A DNA stretch of 24,724 nt from a virus. Location of the stretch: positions 1 to 24,724 of the IMG/VR virus record IMGVR_UViG_3300022752_000375; one strand, written 5' to 3'. Both the position numbers and the translations under genes were made by a program. Position 1 is the stretch's first letter. Each line of letters starts with the position of its first letter. The notes beneath the pieces are model-generated. The model searched no databases. It saw only the letters and a list, made by a program, of their open reading frames with translations, and had not been told where the DNA came from. Of this stretch, positions 1 to 9,220 are shown piece after piece.

Positions 1-909
1 CACCCTGTAGCCCTTGTGTACCTTGTACTCCCTGTAGCCCTTGTGTACCTTGAACACCCTGTGTACCTTGTATACCTTGAACTCCCTGTGTACCTTGTGT
101 GCCTTGAATGCCTTGCAGTCCTTGTGTACCTTGAACGCCTTGTAGTCCTTGTGTACCTTGAACGCCTTGTGTTCCTTGCGTTCCCTGAACTCCTTGAACG
201 CCTTGTGTTCCCTGAACTCCTTGTGTGCCTTGTGTGCCTTGTGTGCCTTGTACTCCCTGTGTACCTTGTGTGCCTTGAATGCCCTGTAGCCCTTGTGTGC
301 CTTGAACACCCTGTGTACCCTGAACTCCCTGTAGCCCTTGTGTACCTTGAACACCCTGTAGCCCTTGTATGCCTTGAACACCCTGTGTACCCTGAACTCC
401 CTGTGTACCTTGAACACCCTGTAGCCCTTGTGTACCTTGAACTCCCTGTGTACCCTGAACTCCCTGTGTACCTTGTGTACCTTGAACACCCTGTAGCCCT
501 TGTGTGCCTTGAACACCCTGTGTACCCTGAACTCCCTGTGTACCTTGAACACCCTGTAGCCCTTGTGTACCTTGAACTCCCTGTGTACCCTGAACTCCCT
601 GTGTACCTTGAACTCCCTGTGTACCTTGAACTCCCTGTGTTCCCTGTGTTCCTTGTGTTCCTTGTATACCCTGTGTTCCTTGTATACCTTGTATACCTTG
701 AACTCCTTGTGTACCTTGAACTCCTTGTACGCCTTGTGTACCCTGAACGCCTTGAGTGCCTTGTACACCTTGTAAACCTTGTAGGCCTTGTGTACCCTGA
801 ACTCCCTGTGTACCTTGTGTACCTTGTATTCCTTGTAGGCCCTGTGTACCCTGTGTACCTTGTACGCCTTGTGTTCCCTGAACTCCTTGTAGTCCTTGTA
901 GTCCTTGAC
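1..909 (-). repeat. 9-bp tandem repeat array encoding Gly-X-Gln triplets
   Basis: On the minus strand the unit is CAAGGNNNA or CAGGGNNNN, encoding Gln-Gly-X. X is mostly Thr, Val, Leu or Ile. About 100 units occur in register with the reading frame and without any stop. The array resembles the one in the adjacent fibre gene in unit and orientation. Confidence 0.9.
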
Positions 910-1459
910 CACCACCTCCACCACTTAATCCAACTGTACCAATATAACGATAACCAACTACATAAATTACTTTCCCTGATGTCAATGCAGCCGGTATAGT
1001 ATTACCAATGAAATTTAAAACACCAGATTGATAATTAAACCAATATTCACCTGTTCCGCCTGATCCTGCATCAAAAATCTGTGTACCTGTTATTTGAGGA
1101 TTTGCAACCCCTGGGTTATCAACATATGTTTTTACTAAATAAGTAGATCCAAATTCTTGTGGAATCCAATATGTTAAGTTAGTAAGCCATGTCGGATAAA
1201 TTCCTCCAATTGGCACTGTTGTTGTATCAGCGACGCATTCAATTGCATTAACACCTACATATTCTTCTACAATATCTACAACTGGTGCTGCTATATTTGG
1301 AATTTGATCTGCATCTATCCAAACAGTATCTCCTCTTATTAGTAAAGGACTTGGAATAGATTCATTACTTGGACTCTTGTTTGCTTCTGTGTCAGTCTTT
1401 GTAACACCAAACGCCTGTTTATAAAGTAGGTCTAATTTTTGACTTTGAGAAATTGACAT
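1..1459 (-). CDS. Collagen-like phage fibre protein, 3' end outside the window
   Basis: At least 486 codons are present and the gene continues past base 1. The ATG at 1459 has an AAGGA Shine-Dalgarno about 10 bases upstream, lying in the 12-base gap after the preceding fibre gene, so the two are probably one operon. Residues 1 to about 183 form a non-repetitive N-terminal domain ([20 protein letters not shown], later [17 protein letters not shown] and [10 protein letters not shown]), which I take to be the virion-anchoring part seen in other aquatic phage fibres. A GGGGG hinge follows, then roughly 100 Gly-X-Gln triplets to the window edge. Gly-X-Y arrays form collagen-like trimers in phage fibres; here Y is almost always Gln. 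The receptor-binding end would lie outside the window. Fibre identity is fairly sure; its exact position on the virion is not. Confidence 0.85.
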   Translation of the reverse strand, partial: MSISQSQKLDLLYKQAFGVTKTDTEANKSPSNESIPSPLLIRGDTVWIDADQIPNIAAPVVDIVEEYVGVNAIECVADTTTVPIGGIYPTWLTNLTYWIPQEFGSTYLVKTYVDNPGVANPQITGTQIFDAGSGGTGEYWFNYQSGVLNFIGNTIPAALTSGKVIYVVGYRYIGTVGLSGGGGGQGLQGLQGVQGTQGVQGTQGTQGLQGIQGTQGTQGVQGTQGLQGLQGVQGTQGVQGTQGVQGVQGTQGVQGIQGIQGTQGIQGTQGTQGTQGVQGTQGVQGTQGVQGTQGVQGTQGLQGVQGTQGVQGTQGVQGTQGLQGVQGTQGTQGVQGTQGVQGTQGLQGVQGTQGVQGTQGVQGIQGLQGVQGTQGLQGVQGTQGVQGTQGLQGIQGTQGTQGVQGTQGTQGTQGVQGTQGVQGVQGTQGTQGVQGTQGLQGVQGTQGLQGIQGTQGTQGVQGIQGTQGVQGTQGLQGVQGTQGLQG

Positions 1460-1471
1460 TACGTATATTCC

Positions 1472-4400
1472 TTAATTGCTTGCTGCTGTTAAACTAAATG
1501 CTGTAATACTTTGACCACTTGTTAATTTTATACGGACATATAATTCATTAGTTACTGTACTAGACGAACTTACAGTACCCAAGGTAGCTGTGATTGCCTT
1601 ATTTGTTTGTGCTGAGTTCAATGGGGCAACTCCACCTAATGCACAACCATTACTTCCATTACCTCCTGCTCCTGTGTTCGCTCCAGGAATACCAGCACCA
1701 GCATATGCTATGCTTAAATCTAACCATCCATTTAAGGTTGATGTAGAATCAATTACACTTCCTGGTAATGCTATCCATAGTCCTGCTAATGTACCTGTCC
1801 ATTTAAAATCAAATTTTGACAATGAAGTTCTTACAAATTTAAATGTAAAGTATTGTGAACCACCTCTACCACTGCTTAGATTTGGTCCAATTGGTAAATA
1901 ACCTGTACTATAATTTGTGATATCATGCTTCAATATTGCTGCTACGATTGTAGCATCATAAGTTTGTAATGGTCCTGTTTGACTATTAAAAGCAGTAGCG
2001 TTAGCACTAAATGTAGGTGTATCCGTAGATCCTGGATTGTTTATTCTAAATGCAAGTCCTGATCCTATACCAACTGTACCTGTTATTACAATATTTGTTT
2101 CTTCCATTGTACTAGAAGTTCCTGTTTTGTAAAGAACATTAGCTCCTGGAGATAATGATTGAGTACCTGCATTGTAACTATTATTAGCTGTTACACTAGG
2201 ACTACCCGAACTTGCCCCAAATCCACTTGTTACATTAGCAGTGGTAGAAACAGCTTGTGTACCTGAACTTACATATAAATTTTGTGCAAGTGGTGTTGTA
2301 ACTCCTGCTGATGCATATGTAACACTGGAAGGAGCAGAAAATGCACCACCCGCTGTGCCTGTTATAAATGTGTCACTTGTAGGATACATATTGCCACTTA
2401 AACGATTAACTTCAAAATTAGCAATAAACTGATTTGTATTTGGATAATGTGGTACAGTGCTTGAATATAAGTAAGTTGGAGAACCGGGAGCTGTAAAACT
2501 AACATTGCTAAATGCAGGAGTTCCAGGTGCGCTACTATCATAGTACCAATATGGGATATTAGTATTACTTGTAGCACTATCTGCAATTTTAACTTCATTC
2601 CATCCTTCAGTTACCGTACCACTTGCTCTACTAGAAAATACTGACCAAAATCCTGCAGTTATGTTTGCATTGGCTACACTGTAATCATAGTTGTTAAAAA
2701 TAATTAAATTACTATATGTCCCATTTCCATTAAGTGCTGTTGTTAGAGTCCTGTTACCTGCATCGGAACCATTTAAAAATACAGTGATTGTTCCCTGATC
2801 CCCTGGACCAACATTTGCAATGTTCGAGGTTGAATAAGATCCTGCTCTACGAACTGTTGTGACTGTTGTGCCTCCTGCTACGTTTTTGTTGGCTCCTGGA
2901 GTATTGTCAGTTTGCGTAAAATTTGCCATACGGTAAGTTGACAAACTTGAAATTGAAAGAGTTTGTCCACCTGGAAAATTGGTTGGACTAGGAGGTACAA
3001 GTTTACCTAAAATGTTATTTAGTTGTGCTATGGCATTAGACACACTTGAACTATTTGACAAAGTTACAGCGTTTGAAATTAAATTACCTTGTGTTGGATC
3101 TCCTAATTGTATATTTGTTGCCCCACCTGATGTATTTGGTATATAAACTCCTGTTTCTGCCACTGTCATAATATTAGCAACTCCATTTGCCGCAAAAGTT
3201 ATATTTCCATCAGTACTAGCAATGTTGACGTTACTATTTCCATTGCTAATACTAGCTCCACCTCCACCACCTGTTGATTCAAATGTAATACTTTGCGGAT
3301 TAGAATTTGGATCTGTAGTGATTATAATACCATTACCAGCAATAAATTCAACTGTATCTTCACCCACAGCAACAAGACTTGGTTGTCCGTTAACCTCCCA
3401 TGTTTTAAAGGTACTTCCAAGAGAAACAACCACATTACCATTAGCTAAATCAGTAACATTAAATCCAGTATCTGTATCAAAAAATAATCCTGTAACATTT
3501 GATATTGTATTAGTTAAATTACCTCCTGTGATGTTACTTTGACTAACTGTTAGCCCTTGTAAACTTATTGGAGATAATCCTTGTAAATATGTACCATTAC
3601 CAAATAAATAATTTGCTGATAAATTACCACTTAAATTTGCTGTATTACCAGAAAATTCACTATTAACCAATAACTTTTCTGTAACAATTGTGCTATTAGC
3701 TTGATCTCCTTCTACTGCAAAAGTACTCCCTTCAGGCGAACTTAGGGTAAGAGCATTTCCATTTGCAGAAATTGTAGCGTTACCAATATAAATTGTAGAA
3801 TTTGAAAGATATAGATCCTTCCATCTTAAAGTATTAGATCCTAGGTCATATGTAATATCGGCATTTGGAATAAGGTTACTACCTACATTGCCTAAAACGT
3901 TTATATTTTGTAGTGATAAAATTTGAGTATTTTTATCAAATGTTAAGAATGATGATCCTGCTAAATTACCATCGTCATTAAATTGTACTTGGGTATTTGA
4001 ACCACCTATTGCAGGTATTGTTCCTTGTGTTCCTTGTACGCCCTGTGTTCCTTTTTCTCCTTGCAGTCCTTGAACACCCTGTGTTCCTTGTACTCCTTGT
4101 AGTCCAAAAATACCTTGTGAACCTTGTGAACCTTGTATACCTTGTGATCCTTGTAGTCCTTGAGCACTCATTAATGCCCAAAAATCTGTATTAATTACAC
4201 CTGGACTAAACTCTGGTACTTCACCACCGAACGGCCCAAACGGAGGATCTGGTTGTAAAGGGTAAACAGCAATAAAAGCACTACCATTATAAAAAACTAC
4301 GTCATTTAATCTATAAATTGTCTCCGAGTCATATTCACCTTTCCATACAAAACCTATACCCAAAGAACCTTGTATACCTTGTATACCTTGTATACCTTGT

Positions 4401-5695
4401 ATACCTTGTATACCTTGTATACCTTGTATACCATAAGATCCCTGAACTCCCTGAATACCTTGCAAACTTTGTGTACCCTGTATCCCTTGAATGCCTTGGA
4501 CACCTTGAACACCTGGTATACCTATCGTCCCTTGTATACCTTGTATACCTTGTATACCTTGTATACCTTGAACACCCTGTATACCTAAATCACCTTGTAT
4601 ACCTTGACTACCTTGTATACCCTGAACACCTTGTGCACCTTGAAAACCTTGAAAACCCTGTATACCTAAATCACCTTGTATACCTTGACTACCTTGTATA
4701 CCCTGAACACCTTGTGCACCTTGAAAACCTTGAAAACCTTGTGTACCTAAAATTCCTTGTATACCTTGACTTCCTTGTATTCCTTGTATTCCTTGTATTC
4801 CTTGTGTACCTTGTATTCCTTGTGTACCCTGAACGCCTTTTGTACCTTGAACACCTTGTATGCCTTGTAGTCCTTGTATGCCTTGAACGCCTTGTATACC
4901 TAGAGAGCCTTGTAATCCGTGTACACCTTGTATGCCTTGTAGTCCTTGTATGCCTTGAACGCCTTGTATACCTAGAGAGCCTTGTAATCCGTGTACACCT
5001 TGTATGCCTTGTAGTCCTTGTGTGCCTTGTAGTCCTTGTGTGCCTTGAACACCTTGTATACCTAGAGAGCCTTGTATGCCTTGTACACCTTGTACACCTT
5101 GTACACCTTGTACACCTTGTACACCTTGTATACCTAGAGAGCCTTGTATGCCTTGTACACCTTGTACACCTTGTACACCTTGTACACCTTGTACACCTTG
5201 TACACCTTGTACACCTAGAGAGCCTTGTATGCCTTGTACACCTTGTACACCCTGTAATCCCTGTACGCCTTGTACACCTTGTACACCTTGTATGCCAAGA
5301 GAACCTTGTACGCCTTGTACGCCTTGTCCTGCAAATGCTCCGTCCAACCCTTGTATACCCTGAACACCTTGCACTCCATTTGTGCCTTGCATACCCTGCG
5401 TACCATCAATACCTTCACTGCCTTGATTTCCTTGTATACCCTGAACACCTTGTATACCTATTCCAATTATACCTTGAAATCCTTGAGTACCTTGTATTCC
5501 TTGTGTACCCTGTGTTCCGCCAGGAATGAAGGGATCTCCATTAGCATAGAAATAATTATTTCCATAAATATTAACTGCCGTTACGTTACCTGTGGTATTA
5601 ACGTTTGTAATAATATTTCCATTGGCATCAGCTACAGGAACAGGTGGTATTCCAACACTAAATCCGCCAGGTGCATTAAATGGATCAGATGACAT
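1472..5695 (-). CDS. Large collagen-like tail fibre protein
   Basis: This protein of 1407 aa starts at the ATG at 5695, with AAGGA about 11 bases upstream and a GATAAATA late promoter at 5716-5723. Residues 1-58 are a unique N-terminus. Residues ~59-446 are Gly-X-Gln triplets (about 129), then a ~60-residue globular insert ([20 protein letters not shown], ending near [10 protein letters not shown]) resembling a small carbohydrate-binding module of the CBM5/12 type, then about 16 more triplets to ~558. The remaining ~850 residues are Ser/Thr/Asn/Gly-rich, probably beta-structured, with motifs such as [20 protein letters not shown] that recur in aquatic phage structural proteins. The C-terminus is the likely receptor-binding part. 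A fibre role is inferred from composition, late promoter and position after the head genes. It is followed after 12 bases by a second collagen-like gene. Confidence 0.85.
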   Translation of the reverse strand: MSSDPFNAPGGFSVGIPPVPVADANGNIITNVNTTGNVTAVNIYGNNYFYANGDPFIPGGTQGTQGIQGTQGFQGIIGIGIQGVQGIQGNQGSEGIDGTQGMQGTNGVQGVQGIQGLDGAFAGQGVQGVQGSLGIQGVQGVQGVQGLQGVQGVQGIQGSLGVQGVQGVQGVQGVQGVQGVQGIQGSLGIQGVQGVQGVQGVQGVQGIQGSLGIQGVQGTQGLQGTQGLQGIQGVHGLQGSLGIQGVQGIQGLQGIQGVHGLQGSLGIQGVQGIQGLQGIQGVQGTKGVQGTQGIQGTQGIQGIQGIQGSQGIQGILGTQGFQGFQGAQGVQGIQGSQGIQGDLGIQGFQGFQGAQGVQGIQGSQGIQGDLGIQGVQGIQGIQGIQGIQGTIGIPGVQGVQGIQGIQGTQSLQGIQGVQGSYGIQGIQGIQGIQGIQGIQGIQGSLGIGFVWKGEYDSETIYRLNDVVFYNGSAFIAVYPLQPDPPFGPFGGEVPEFSPGVINTDFWALMSAQGLQGSQGIQGSQGSQGIFGLQGVQGTQGVQGLQGEKGTQGVQGTQGTIPAIGGSNTQVQFNDDGNLAGSSFLTFDKNTQILSLQNINVLGNVGSNLIPNADITYDLGSNTLRWKDLYLSNSTIYIGNATISANGNALTLSSPEGSTFAVEGDQANSTIVTEKLLVNSEFSGNTANLSGNLSANYLFGNGTYLQGLSPISLQGLTVSQSNITGGNLTNTISNVTGLFFDTDTGFNVTDLANGNVVVSLGSTFKTWEVNGQPSLVAVGEDTVEFIAGNGIIITTDPNSNPQSITFESTGGGGGASISNGNSNVNIASTDGNITFAANGVANIMTVAETGVYIPNTSGGATNIQLGDPTQGNLISNAVTLSNSSSVSNAIAQLNNILGKLVPPSPTNFPGGQTLSISSLSTYRMANFTQTDNTPGANKNVAGGTTVTTVRRAGSYSTSNIANVGPGDQGTITVFLNGSDAGNRTLTTALNGNGTYSNLIIFNNYDYSVANANITAGFWSVFSSRASGTVTEGWNEVKIADSATSNTNIPYWYYDSSAPGTPAFSNVSFTAPGSPTYLYSSTVPHYPNTNQFIANFEVNRLSGNMYPTSDTFITGTAGGAFSAPSSVTYASAGVTTPLAQNLYVSSGTQAVSTTANVTSGFGASSGSPSVTANNSYNAGTQSLSPGANVLYKTGTSSTMEETNIVITGTVGIGSGLAFRINNPGSTDTPTFSANATAFNSQTGPLQTYDATIVAAILKHDITNYSTGYLPIGPNLSSGRGGSQYFTFKFVRTSLSKFDFKWTGTLAGLWIALPGSVIDSTSTLNGWLDLSIAYAGAGIPGANTGAGGNGSNGCALGGVAPLNSAQTNKAITATLGTVSSSSTVTNELYVRIKLTSGQSITAFSLTAASN
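4018..5520 (-). repeat. 9-bp tandem array with higher-order 72- and 81-bp duplications
   Basis: Gly-X-Gln coding units fill 4358-5520 and 4018-4166, interrupted by the non-collagen insert. Perfect tandem duplications are visible: 72 bp (4861-4932 and 4933-5004) and 81 bp (4575-4655 and 4656-4736). The marker cctagagagcct (encoding Ser-Leu in place of Gln spacing) recurs at 4899, 4971, 5061, 5133 and 5214. The spacings are 72, 90, 72 and 81, all multiples of nine. Simple 9-mers such as taccttgta and caccttgta run up to seven in a row. Confidence 0.9.
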
Positions 5696-5715
5696 AATAA
5701 AAGGTCCTTACTTTG

Positions 5716-5723
5716 TATTTATC
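5716..5723 (-). promoter_or_regulatory. T4-type late promoter (GATAAATA) for the fibre operon
   Basis: The minus strand reads GATAAATA 20 bases before the fibre start codon. It matches the NATAAATA late consensus known from T4-like cyanophages (TATAAATA in T4), the element recognised by gp55. The predicted start site near 5709 leaves a short leader containing AAGGA. Confidence 0.6.
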
Positions 5724-5744
5724 TACTTTTTAATATATTAAATG

Positions 5745-5776
5745 TGGAAAAAAGATCCATTAATATCTTTTTTCCA
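5745..5776. terminator. Perfect 12-bp hairpin with A6/T6 arms
   Basis: TGGAAAAAAGAT (5745-5756) and ATCTTTTTTCCA (5765-5776) are exact reverse complements separated by 8 bases. It lies between the divergent fibre operon and the HNH-like gene. The T-rich arm could terminate transcription in either direction. Alternatively it could be a 5' hairpin on the HNH-like mRNA, because a weak TTTGTA-16-TATATT promoter lies just before it at 5712-5739. Confidence 0.45.
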
Positions 5777-5790
5777 TGTCTAAATAATTG

Positions 5791-6156
5791 ATGTTATTAA
5801 GACAACCTAGACGTAAGCTTTGCCAATTATGTAATATTTCATTGGTAAAACCTAACGGAAAAAGTAAACATGGCTTTCAAAAATGGCACAAATATTGTGC
5901 AAGTTGTGCTAAAGGAAAATACAACGAAAACTATAGTTTTTTACATACTAAAAAAACAAAATGTGATAAATGTGGTTTTATAGCTGAGGATAAATGTCAG
6001 TTAAATTTAATATATAAAGATGGTAATAAAAAAAACAAAGAAAAGAATAACATTAAAACATTTTGTGCAAACTGTACACGACTGTACAATAAAAAATTAA
6101 AAGACAAATCAAAGTCTATCTTAAATATTACTACTGACACTGACATTACAATATAA
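5791..6156 (+). CDS. Cys-rich, degenerate HNH-like zinc protein
   Basis: The protein is 121 aa, starting at ATG 5791; a TTG lies directly before it and no clear Shine-Dalgarno is visible. Four Cys pairs are present: C11xxC14, C36xxC39, C58xxC61 and C92xxC95. The stretch CGFIAEDKCQL followed by KDGN, NN and FCANC has the layout of phage HNH endonucleases, where I expect a DHxDGNxxNN core and an NCH triad residue. Here those histidines are replaced: the core reads LIYKDGN and the last motif is CANCT. The fold may persist without catalysis, perhaps as a DNA-binding protein. The gene is very AT-rich, opposite in strand to the late genes on both sides, and bounded by hairpins, as expected of an inserted cargo gene. 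Family assignment is moderate; function is unknown. Confidence 0.65.
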   Translation: MLLRQPRRKLCQLCNISLVKPNGKSKHGFQKWHKYCASCAKGKYNENYSFLHTKKTKCDKCGFIAEDKCQLNLIYKDGNKKNKEKNNIKTFCANCTRLYNKKLKDKSKSILNITTDTDITI

Positions 6157-6157
6157 A

Positions 6158-6179
6158 AAAGCGCACCGAAGTGCGCTTT
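6158..6179. terminator. Bidirectional terminator with UUCG tetraloop
   Basis: AAAGCGCAC (6158-6166) and GTGCGCTTT (6171-6179) form a perfect 9-bp stem. On the minus strand the loop is C(TTCG)G, the extra-stable tetraloop, followed by TTTTTTATAT, giving a strong intrinsic terminator for the head-gene transcript after gp23. On the plus strand the loop is CGAA and the tail TTTAATTTG, so it can also end the HNH-like mRNA, whose stop codon lies just before it. Confidence 0.85.
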
Positions 6180-6203
6180 AATTTGTACACTTTTTTGTAC
6201 GAT

Positions 6204-7400
6204 TTATTGAAAGGTGAGATTTTGGACCGCAATTTCTCCAACGTAGTCAGCAGCATTACCGAATGATGATGCTGTATTTGTTAACTCGATATAACCATAA
6301 CGAGTCATAAAGCTAACTACTGGCTCGAATGTGCTTGGATCTAGAACAACACCACTGCTCATCAATGGAATGTATGGGCAATAGAATGCTGCTGCATCTG
6401 TCTCACTTGAACCTTTGTAACCAACTAGTACTGGCGTTGTGTCTGGAGCATAGCTATCTACAAACACACGCATTGCACCATTCAATGTACCAACAAACTT
6501 TGTATTTGTTGGAGCTTCAAATGTACCTTCTGTAGTACGTGCAAATGCTGATGTTGTTGCGCTTTGTAGAACTGTCAATGCTGCGCTTGATACAACTGCC
6601 CAGTTACCTGCACCACGACGAGTGCGTTGTGCAATTAGGTTAGCAACACGATTAATTAGAACTGCTAAAGCAGCATGTTCATCACCAACGTATGTAGCTG
6701 TACCTGATACTGTTGCTTGGTTGTATGTAAACTCTGTACTTGCTAAAGTACGTAATGATAACAAGATTTCTTGGTCAATTTCAGCAGTAATTTCTTGTGC
6801 TAACGCTGCCATGATTTCTGCTTCTACGTCGATACCATGTTGGCTTTGAGCATCTTGTGCTGCTTCGAATGTCCATCTTGCTTGTAACTTACGTGACTTT
6901 GCTTCAACAGCTTGTCTTAAGATTTGTACAGAGATTTGCTTACCACCGTTGCCTTCTAAACTTGCTGTATCGTTAGCTGTGTAGCTTGATGTTGAAGATG
7001 TCGCTGAAGGTGTACGTGAATAAGCCTGTGCAATCTTGAATGGTGATAATGCTTCTTCACCTGCTGTTACACTTGTTGCTGCTGCTGATGTATCAGTTAA
7101 TGACTGAGCATAACGAACACGCAATGTGTGAATTTGACCAACTGGTCCTGTCATTGGTTGAACACCAACTAGTTCATTTGCAATAACTGTTGGCATAACA
7201 CGACGGATCACTGGTAGAATTACACGATTAAGTGTAGCAATATTACCTGCTGTAGTTGTACCAGCACTACTTTCTTGGAGTAGTGATTTGCGAGTGTTTT
7301 CTAAAATAACACCCATTGTAGAACGGCGAGTTCCTTTTAAGCCTTCTAACAGGGCGTCTTTGGTCTCGTCCCAACGGCTTTCTAAGAGTACTTTTGACAT
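6204..7400 (-). CDS. gp23: Major capsid protein
   Basis: This 398-aa protein forms the capsid shell. The N-terminus MSKVLLESRWDETKDALLEG and the later block NRVILPVIRRVMPTVIANEL with VGVQPMTGPVGQIHTLRVRY are characteristic of T4-like gp23. The C-terminal part (YGYIELTNTASSFG, IAVQNLTF) also fits. LLQE at residues 40-43 followed by SSAG matches the LxE cleavage rule of the gp21 protease, so mature protein probably begins at residue 44. AGGAG sits 9 bases before the ATG. At 398 aa it is clearly shorter than T4 gp23 (521 aa), mainly lacking inserted domains. It is the last gene of the head operon, before the UUCG terminator. Identification is secure. Confidence 0.97.
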   Translation of the reverse strand: MSKVLLESRWDETKDALLEGLKGTRRSTMGVILENTRKSLLQESSAGTTTAGNIATLNRVILPVIRRVMPTVIANELVGVQPMTGPVGQIHTLRVRYAQSLTDTSAAATSVTAGEEALSPFKIAQAYSRTPSATSSTSSYTANDTASLEGNGGKQISVQILRQAVEAKSRKLQARWTFEAAQDAQSQHGIDVEAEIMAALAQEITAEIDQEILLSLRTLASTEFTYNQATVSGTATYVGDEHAALAVLINRVANLIAQRTRRGAGNWAVVSSAALTVLQSATTSAFARTTEGTFEAPTNTKFVGTLNGAMRVFVDSYAPDTTPVLVGYKGSSETDAAAFYCPYIPLMSSGVVLDPSTFEPVVSFMTRYGYIELTNTASSFGNAADYVGEIAVQNLTFQ

Positions 7401-7429
7401 TTATATTTTCTCCTAATTATGTCTATAAA

Positions 7430-8551
7430 TTAAAGCCCTGCCAAACGCTTAATTTCGATGACGTTATCACGCCCTTCGAATTCTTCTTTTACTTCAATCT
7501 TGGCAGATTTATCACCAGTCACTTCTGTTACAAATTTTGATTCTGTTAATGTTGACTTTTCAGTTTTCTTAATAGAACCTTGATTTGTACCTGCATTTAG
7601 AACTGCTGGTAAATACTTATCGAAAGCATACTTCAATTTTGGTGTCTGTACGCTTTCTAGTAAGCTCATCATGACTTCTGATTTTTCCTTATTGAGAGGA
7701 GCTAGTAAATCATCTAATACTTTCTTTCTCTCATTGGTTTCTTTAATCATGCGAACTTCACGCTCTTTACTCTCAACTAATTTTTTAGATTGGTTGATTA
7801 ATTTAACTGCTTCTGCTAGTTGTGATTCTTTTTCTTCAAGCTTTGTTAGTAGTTTTCGTGTTTCTGCTTTATCATTAAGATAAGTCACACTAAACTCGCT
7901 AGCAAAGGCTTCAAAGAGTTTACGACCAAAGTTGTTTTCTTTGGCAGATTTAATATCTTCTTTTAATTGTGACAATTCACCCTTTAGATGTGATGTAACA
8001 ATTGTATTAAGTTTGTTTGCGCTTTCTTTTACGAATCTAGATTTAAGTTGTTCTAACTTAGCTCTACCTTCTGCAACTAACTTAACTTTTGCTTCTACAA
8101 CAGCACGTTTGTCTTGTGCAAATTCTTTAATTTCACGAGCCAACGCATGTACAACAAACTTTTCTAACTTTTGTTGGTTTTCCATTTGAGCCTTACGATC
8201 TTGACGTAATTCACGAATTTCTTCGGCTAATTTGGTAACCATAAAGTCATTAAATTTTCTTGCACTTTCTTGTAACTGAACTTTTGCACGAACACGTTCT
8301 TCACTAAGTGCTTTACGTTCTTCGTTAAAATCAGCAATCTCTGTTTGTAGACTTTCTGTTATCATCTTATCAAGGGCTTCAACCATCACGCTTCTATCAT
8401 GCTCATAGCGTTGTGCGAATTCTTCACGTAATTCAGCACGAACTTGTTCACGGGCTTCATTAAGTTTGCCTTCCCAAGCCTCATTGAGTTCCTTGGCTAC
8501 ATCCTCTTTGATTAATCCGCTTTCAAGTAGTGGTTTGATAGCATCAAACAT
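7430..8551 (-). CDS. gp22: Prohead core scaffolding protein
   Basis: The protein has 373 aa, about 100 residues longer than T4 gp22. It is almost wholly charged and helical, with predicted long coiled coils over residues ~20-285 (repeated EEREL, KLVESKEREVRM-type heptads). The block NNFGRKLFEAFASEFSVTYL near residue 210 is typical of gp22. It forms the internal core on which gp23 assembles, and is then degraded by gp21. Possible LxE cleavage sites include LLES near both ends. AGGGGAAAAG precedes the ATG. It lies between protease and capsid genes, as in T4. Identification is secure from context and motif. Confidence 0.93.
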   Translation of the reverse strand: MFDAIKPLLESGLIKEDVAKELNEAWEGKLNEAREQVRAELREEFAQRYEHDRSVMVEALDKMITESLQTEIADFNEERKALSEERVRAKVQLQESARKFNDFMVTKLAEEIRELRQDRKAQMENQQKLEKFVVHALAREIKEFAQDKRAVVEAKVKLVAEGRAKLEQLKSRFVKESANKLNTIVTSHLKGELSQLKEDIKSAKENNFGRKLFEAFASEFSVTYLNDKAETRKLLTKLEEKESQLAEAVKLINQSKKLVESKEREVRMIKETNERKKVLDDLLAPLNKEKSEVMMSLLESVQTPKLKYAFDKYLPAVLNAGTNQGSIKKTEKSTLTESKFVTEVTGDKSAKIEVKEEFEGRDNVIEIKRLAGL

Positions 8552-8564
8552 GCTCTTTTCCCCT

Positions 8565-9206
8565 TTAATTAATTTTGAGGTCCTTGATGAGGCGCATTAC
8601 TTCCTCTTTCAAGTACTTTTCTACTTTTTTGTCGCCTTTTATTTCCTTACCAATCTCTAAAAGTTTATGACCATATTTCATGTTCATAGCACCTTCATAA
8701 ATTGCTTTAGGATACGCATTTGGTGCGCTTGGTTGAGCAACAACATCAACAGTGATTATTTCAAAATCACTGACACGGCCGTCTAAATCATTGACATTAC
8801 CACTGCCTCGACTAGATACGCCAAGTTTTACGCTACTCTCCAACATAGTCTTTACTAATTGACCCATTGGAGTAGGTAGAATCTTTAATTTTCCAAAACC
8901 ATTTGGCCCGTCCATCCACATACTGGTTATCATATGTGATACTCGATCCAAGTTAATCTTTAAATCATCAGGGTGATCTACTTCCCCTAATACTGAGTAA
9001 CCTTCGCTAATTTGTTTGTTAAGAGTATCTACAGCGTTTTCTATTTCAGAAACAGGGTAAACACGCTCATTTGCATTACGGACGCCGCCTTGAATGAAAA
9101 TCCCTTTCATATAAAGGGTTTTCAACTCACCGCCTTCTTCCTTGACACTTTCAACGACCATGTTTGCACGGTCAAATGTCAAAGTTTCCTTGAGATACAA
9201 AGCCAT
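8565..9206 (-). CDS. gp21: Prohead core maturation protease
   Basis: This 213-aa serine protease matures the prohead by cutting gp23, gp22 and gp67 after LxE-type sites. The likely catalytic residues are H78 in GEVDHPDD and a serine in the SSRGSG block (S131, S132 or S135); the following VVDVVAQPSAPNA-like segment is typical of the family. N-terminal GIFIQGGVRNANERVYP is a strong gp21 signature. Its length is close to T4 gp21 (212 aa). AAGGA lies about 12 bases before the ATG, overlapping the end of the gp67 gene region. The C-terminal 35 residues are Lys/Glu-rich and may be removed by self-cleavage. Identification is secure. Confidence 0.95.
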   Translation of the reverse strand: MALYLKETLTFDRANMVVESVKEEGGELKTLYMKGIFIQGGVRNANERVYPVSEIENAVDTLNKQISEGYSVLGEVDHPDDLKINLDRVSHMITSMWMDGPNGFGKLKILPTPMGQLVKTMLESSVKLGVSSRGSGNVNDLDGRVSDFEIITVDVVAQPSAPNAYPKAIYEGAMNMKYGHKLLEIGKEIKGDKKVEKYLKEEVMRLIKDLKIN

Positions 9207-9220
9207 TTGCTCTCAGTTCC

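Noticed and set aside
16-999. Long plus-strand open frames over the collagen arrays (also 4318-5529)
   Set aside because: They are the reverse strand of a 9-bp repeat that cannot produce stops in several frames. The products are monotonous Leu/Val/Tyr or Cys/Thr/Pro strings, while the minus strand encodes sensible fibres with ribosome sites.
4018-5520. CRISPR-like array of short direct repeats
   Set aside because: Units are nine bases, contiguous and coding, with no spacers and no cas genes.
1472-5695. Diversity-generating retroelement acting on the fibre gene
   Set aside because: No reverse transcriptase and no template/variable repeat pair with A-specific changes is present in the window.
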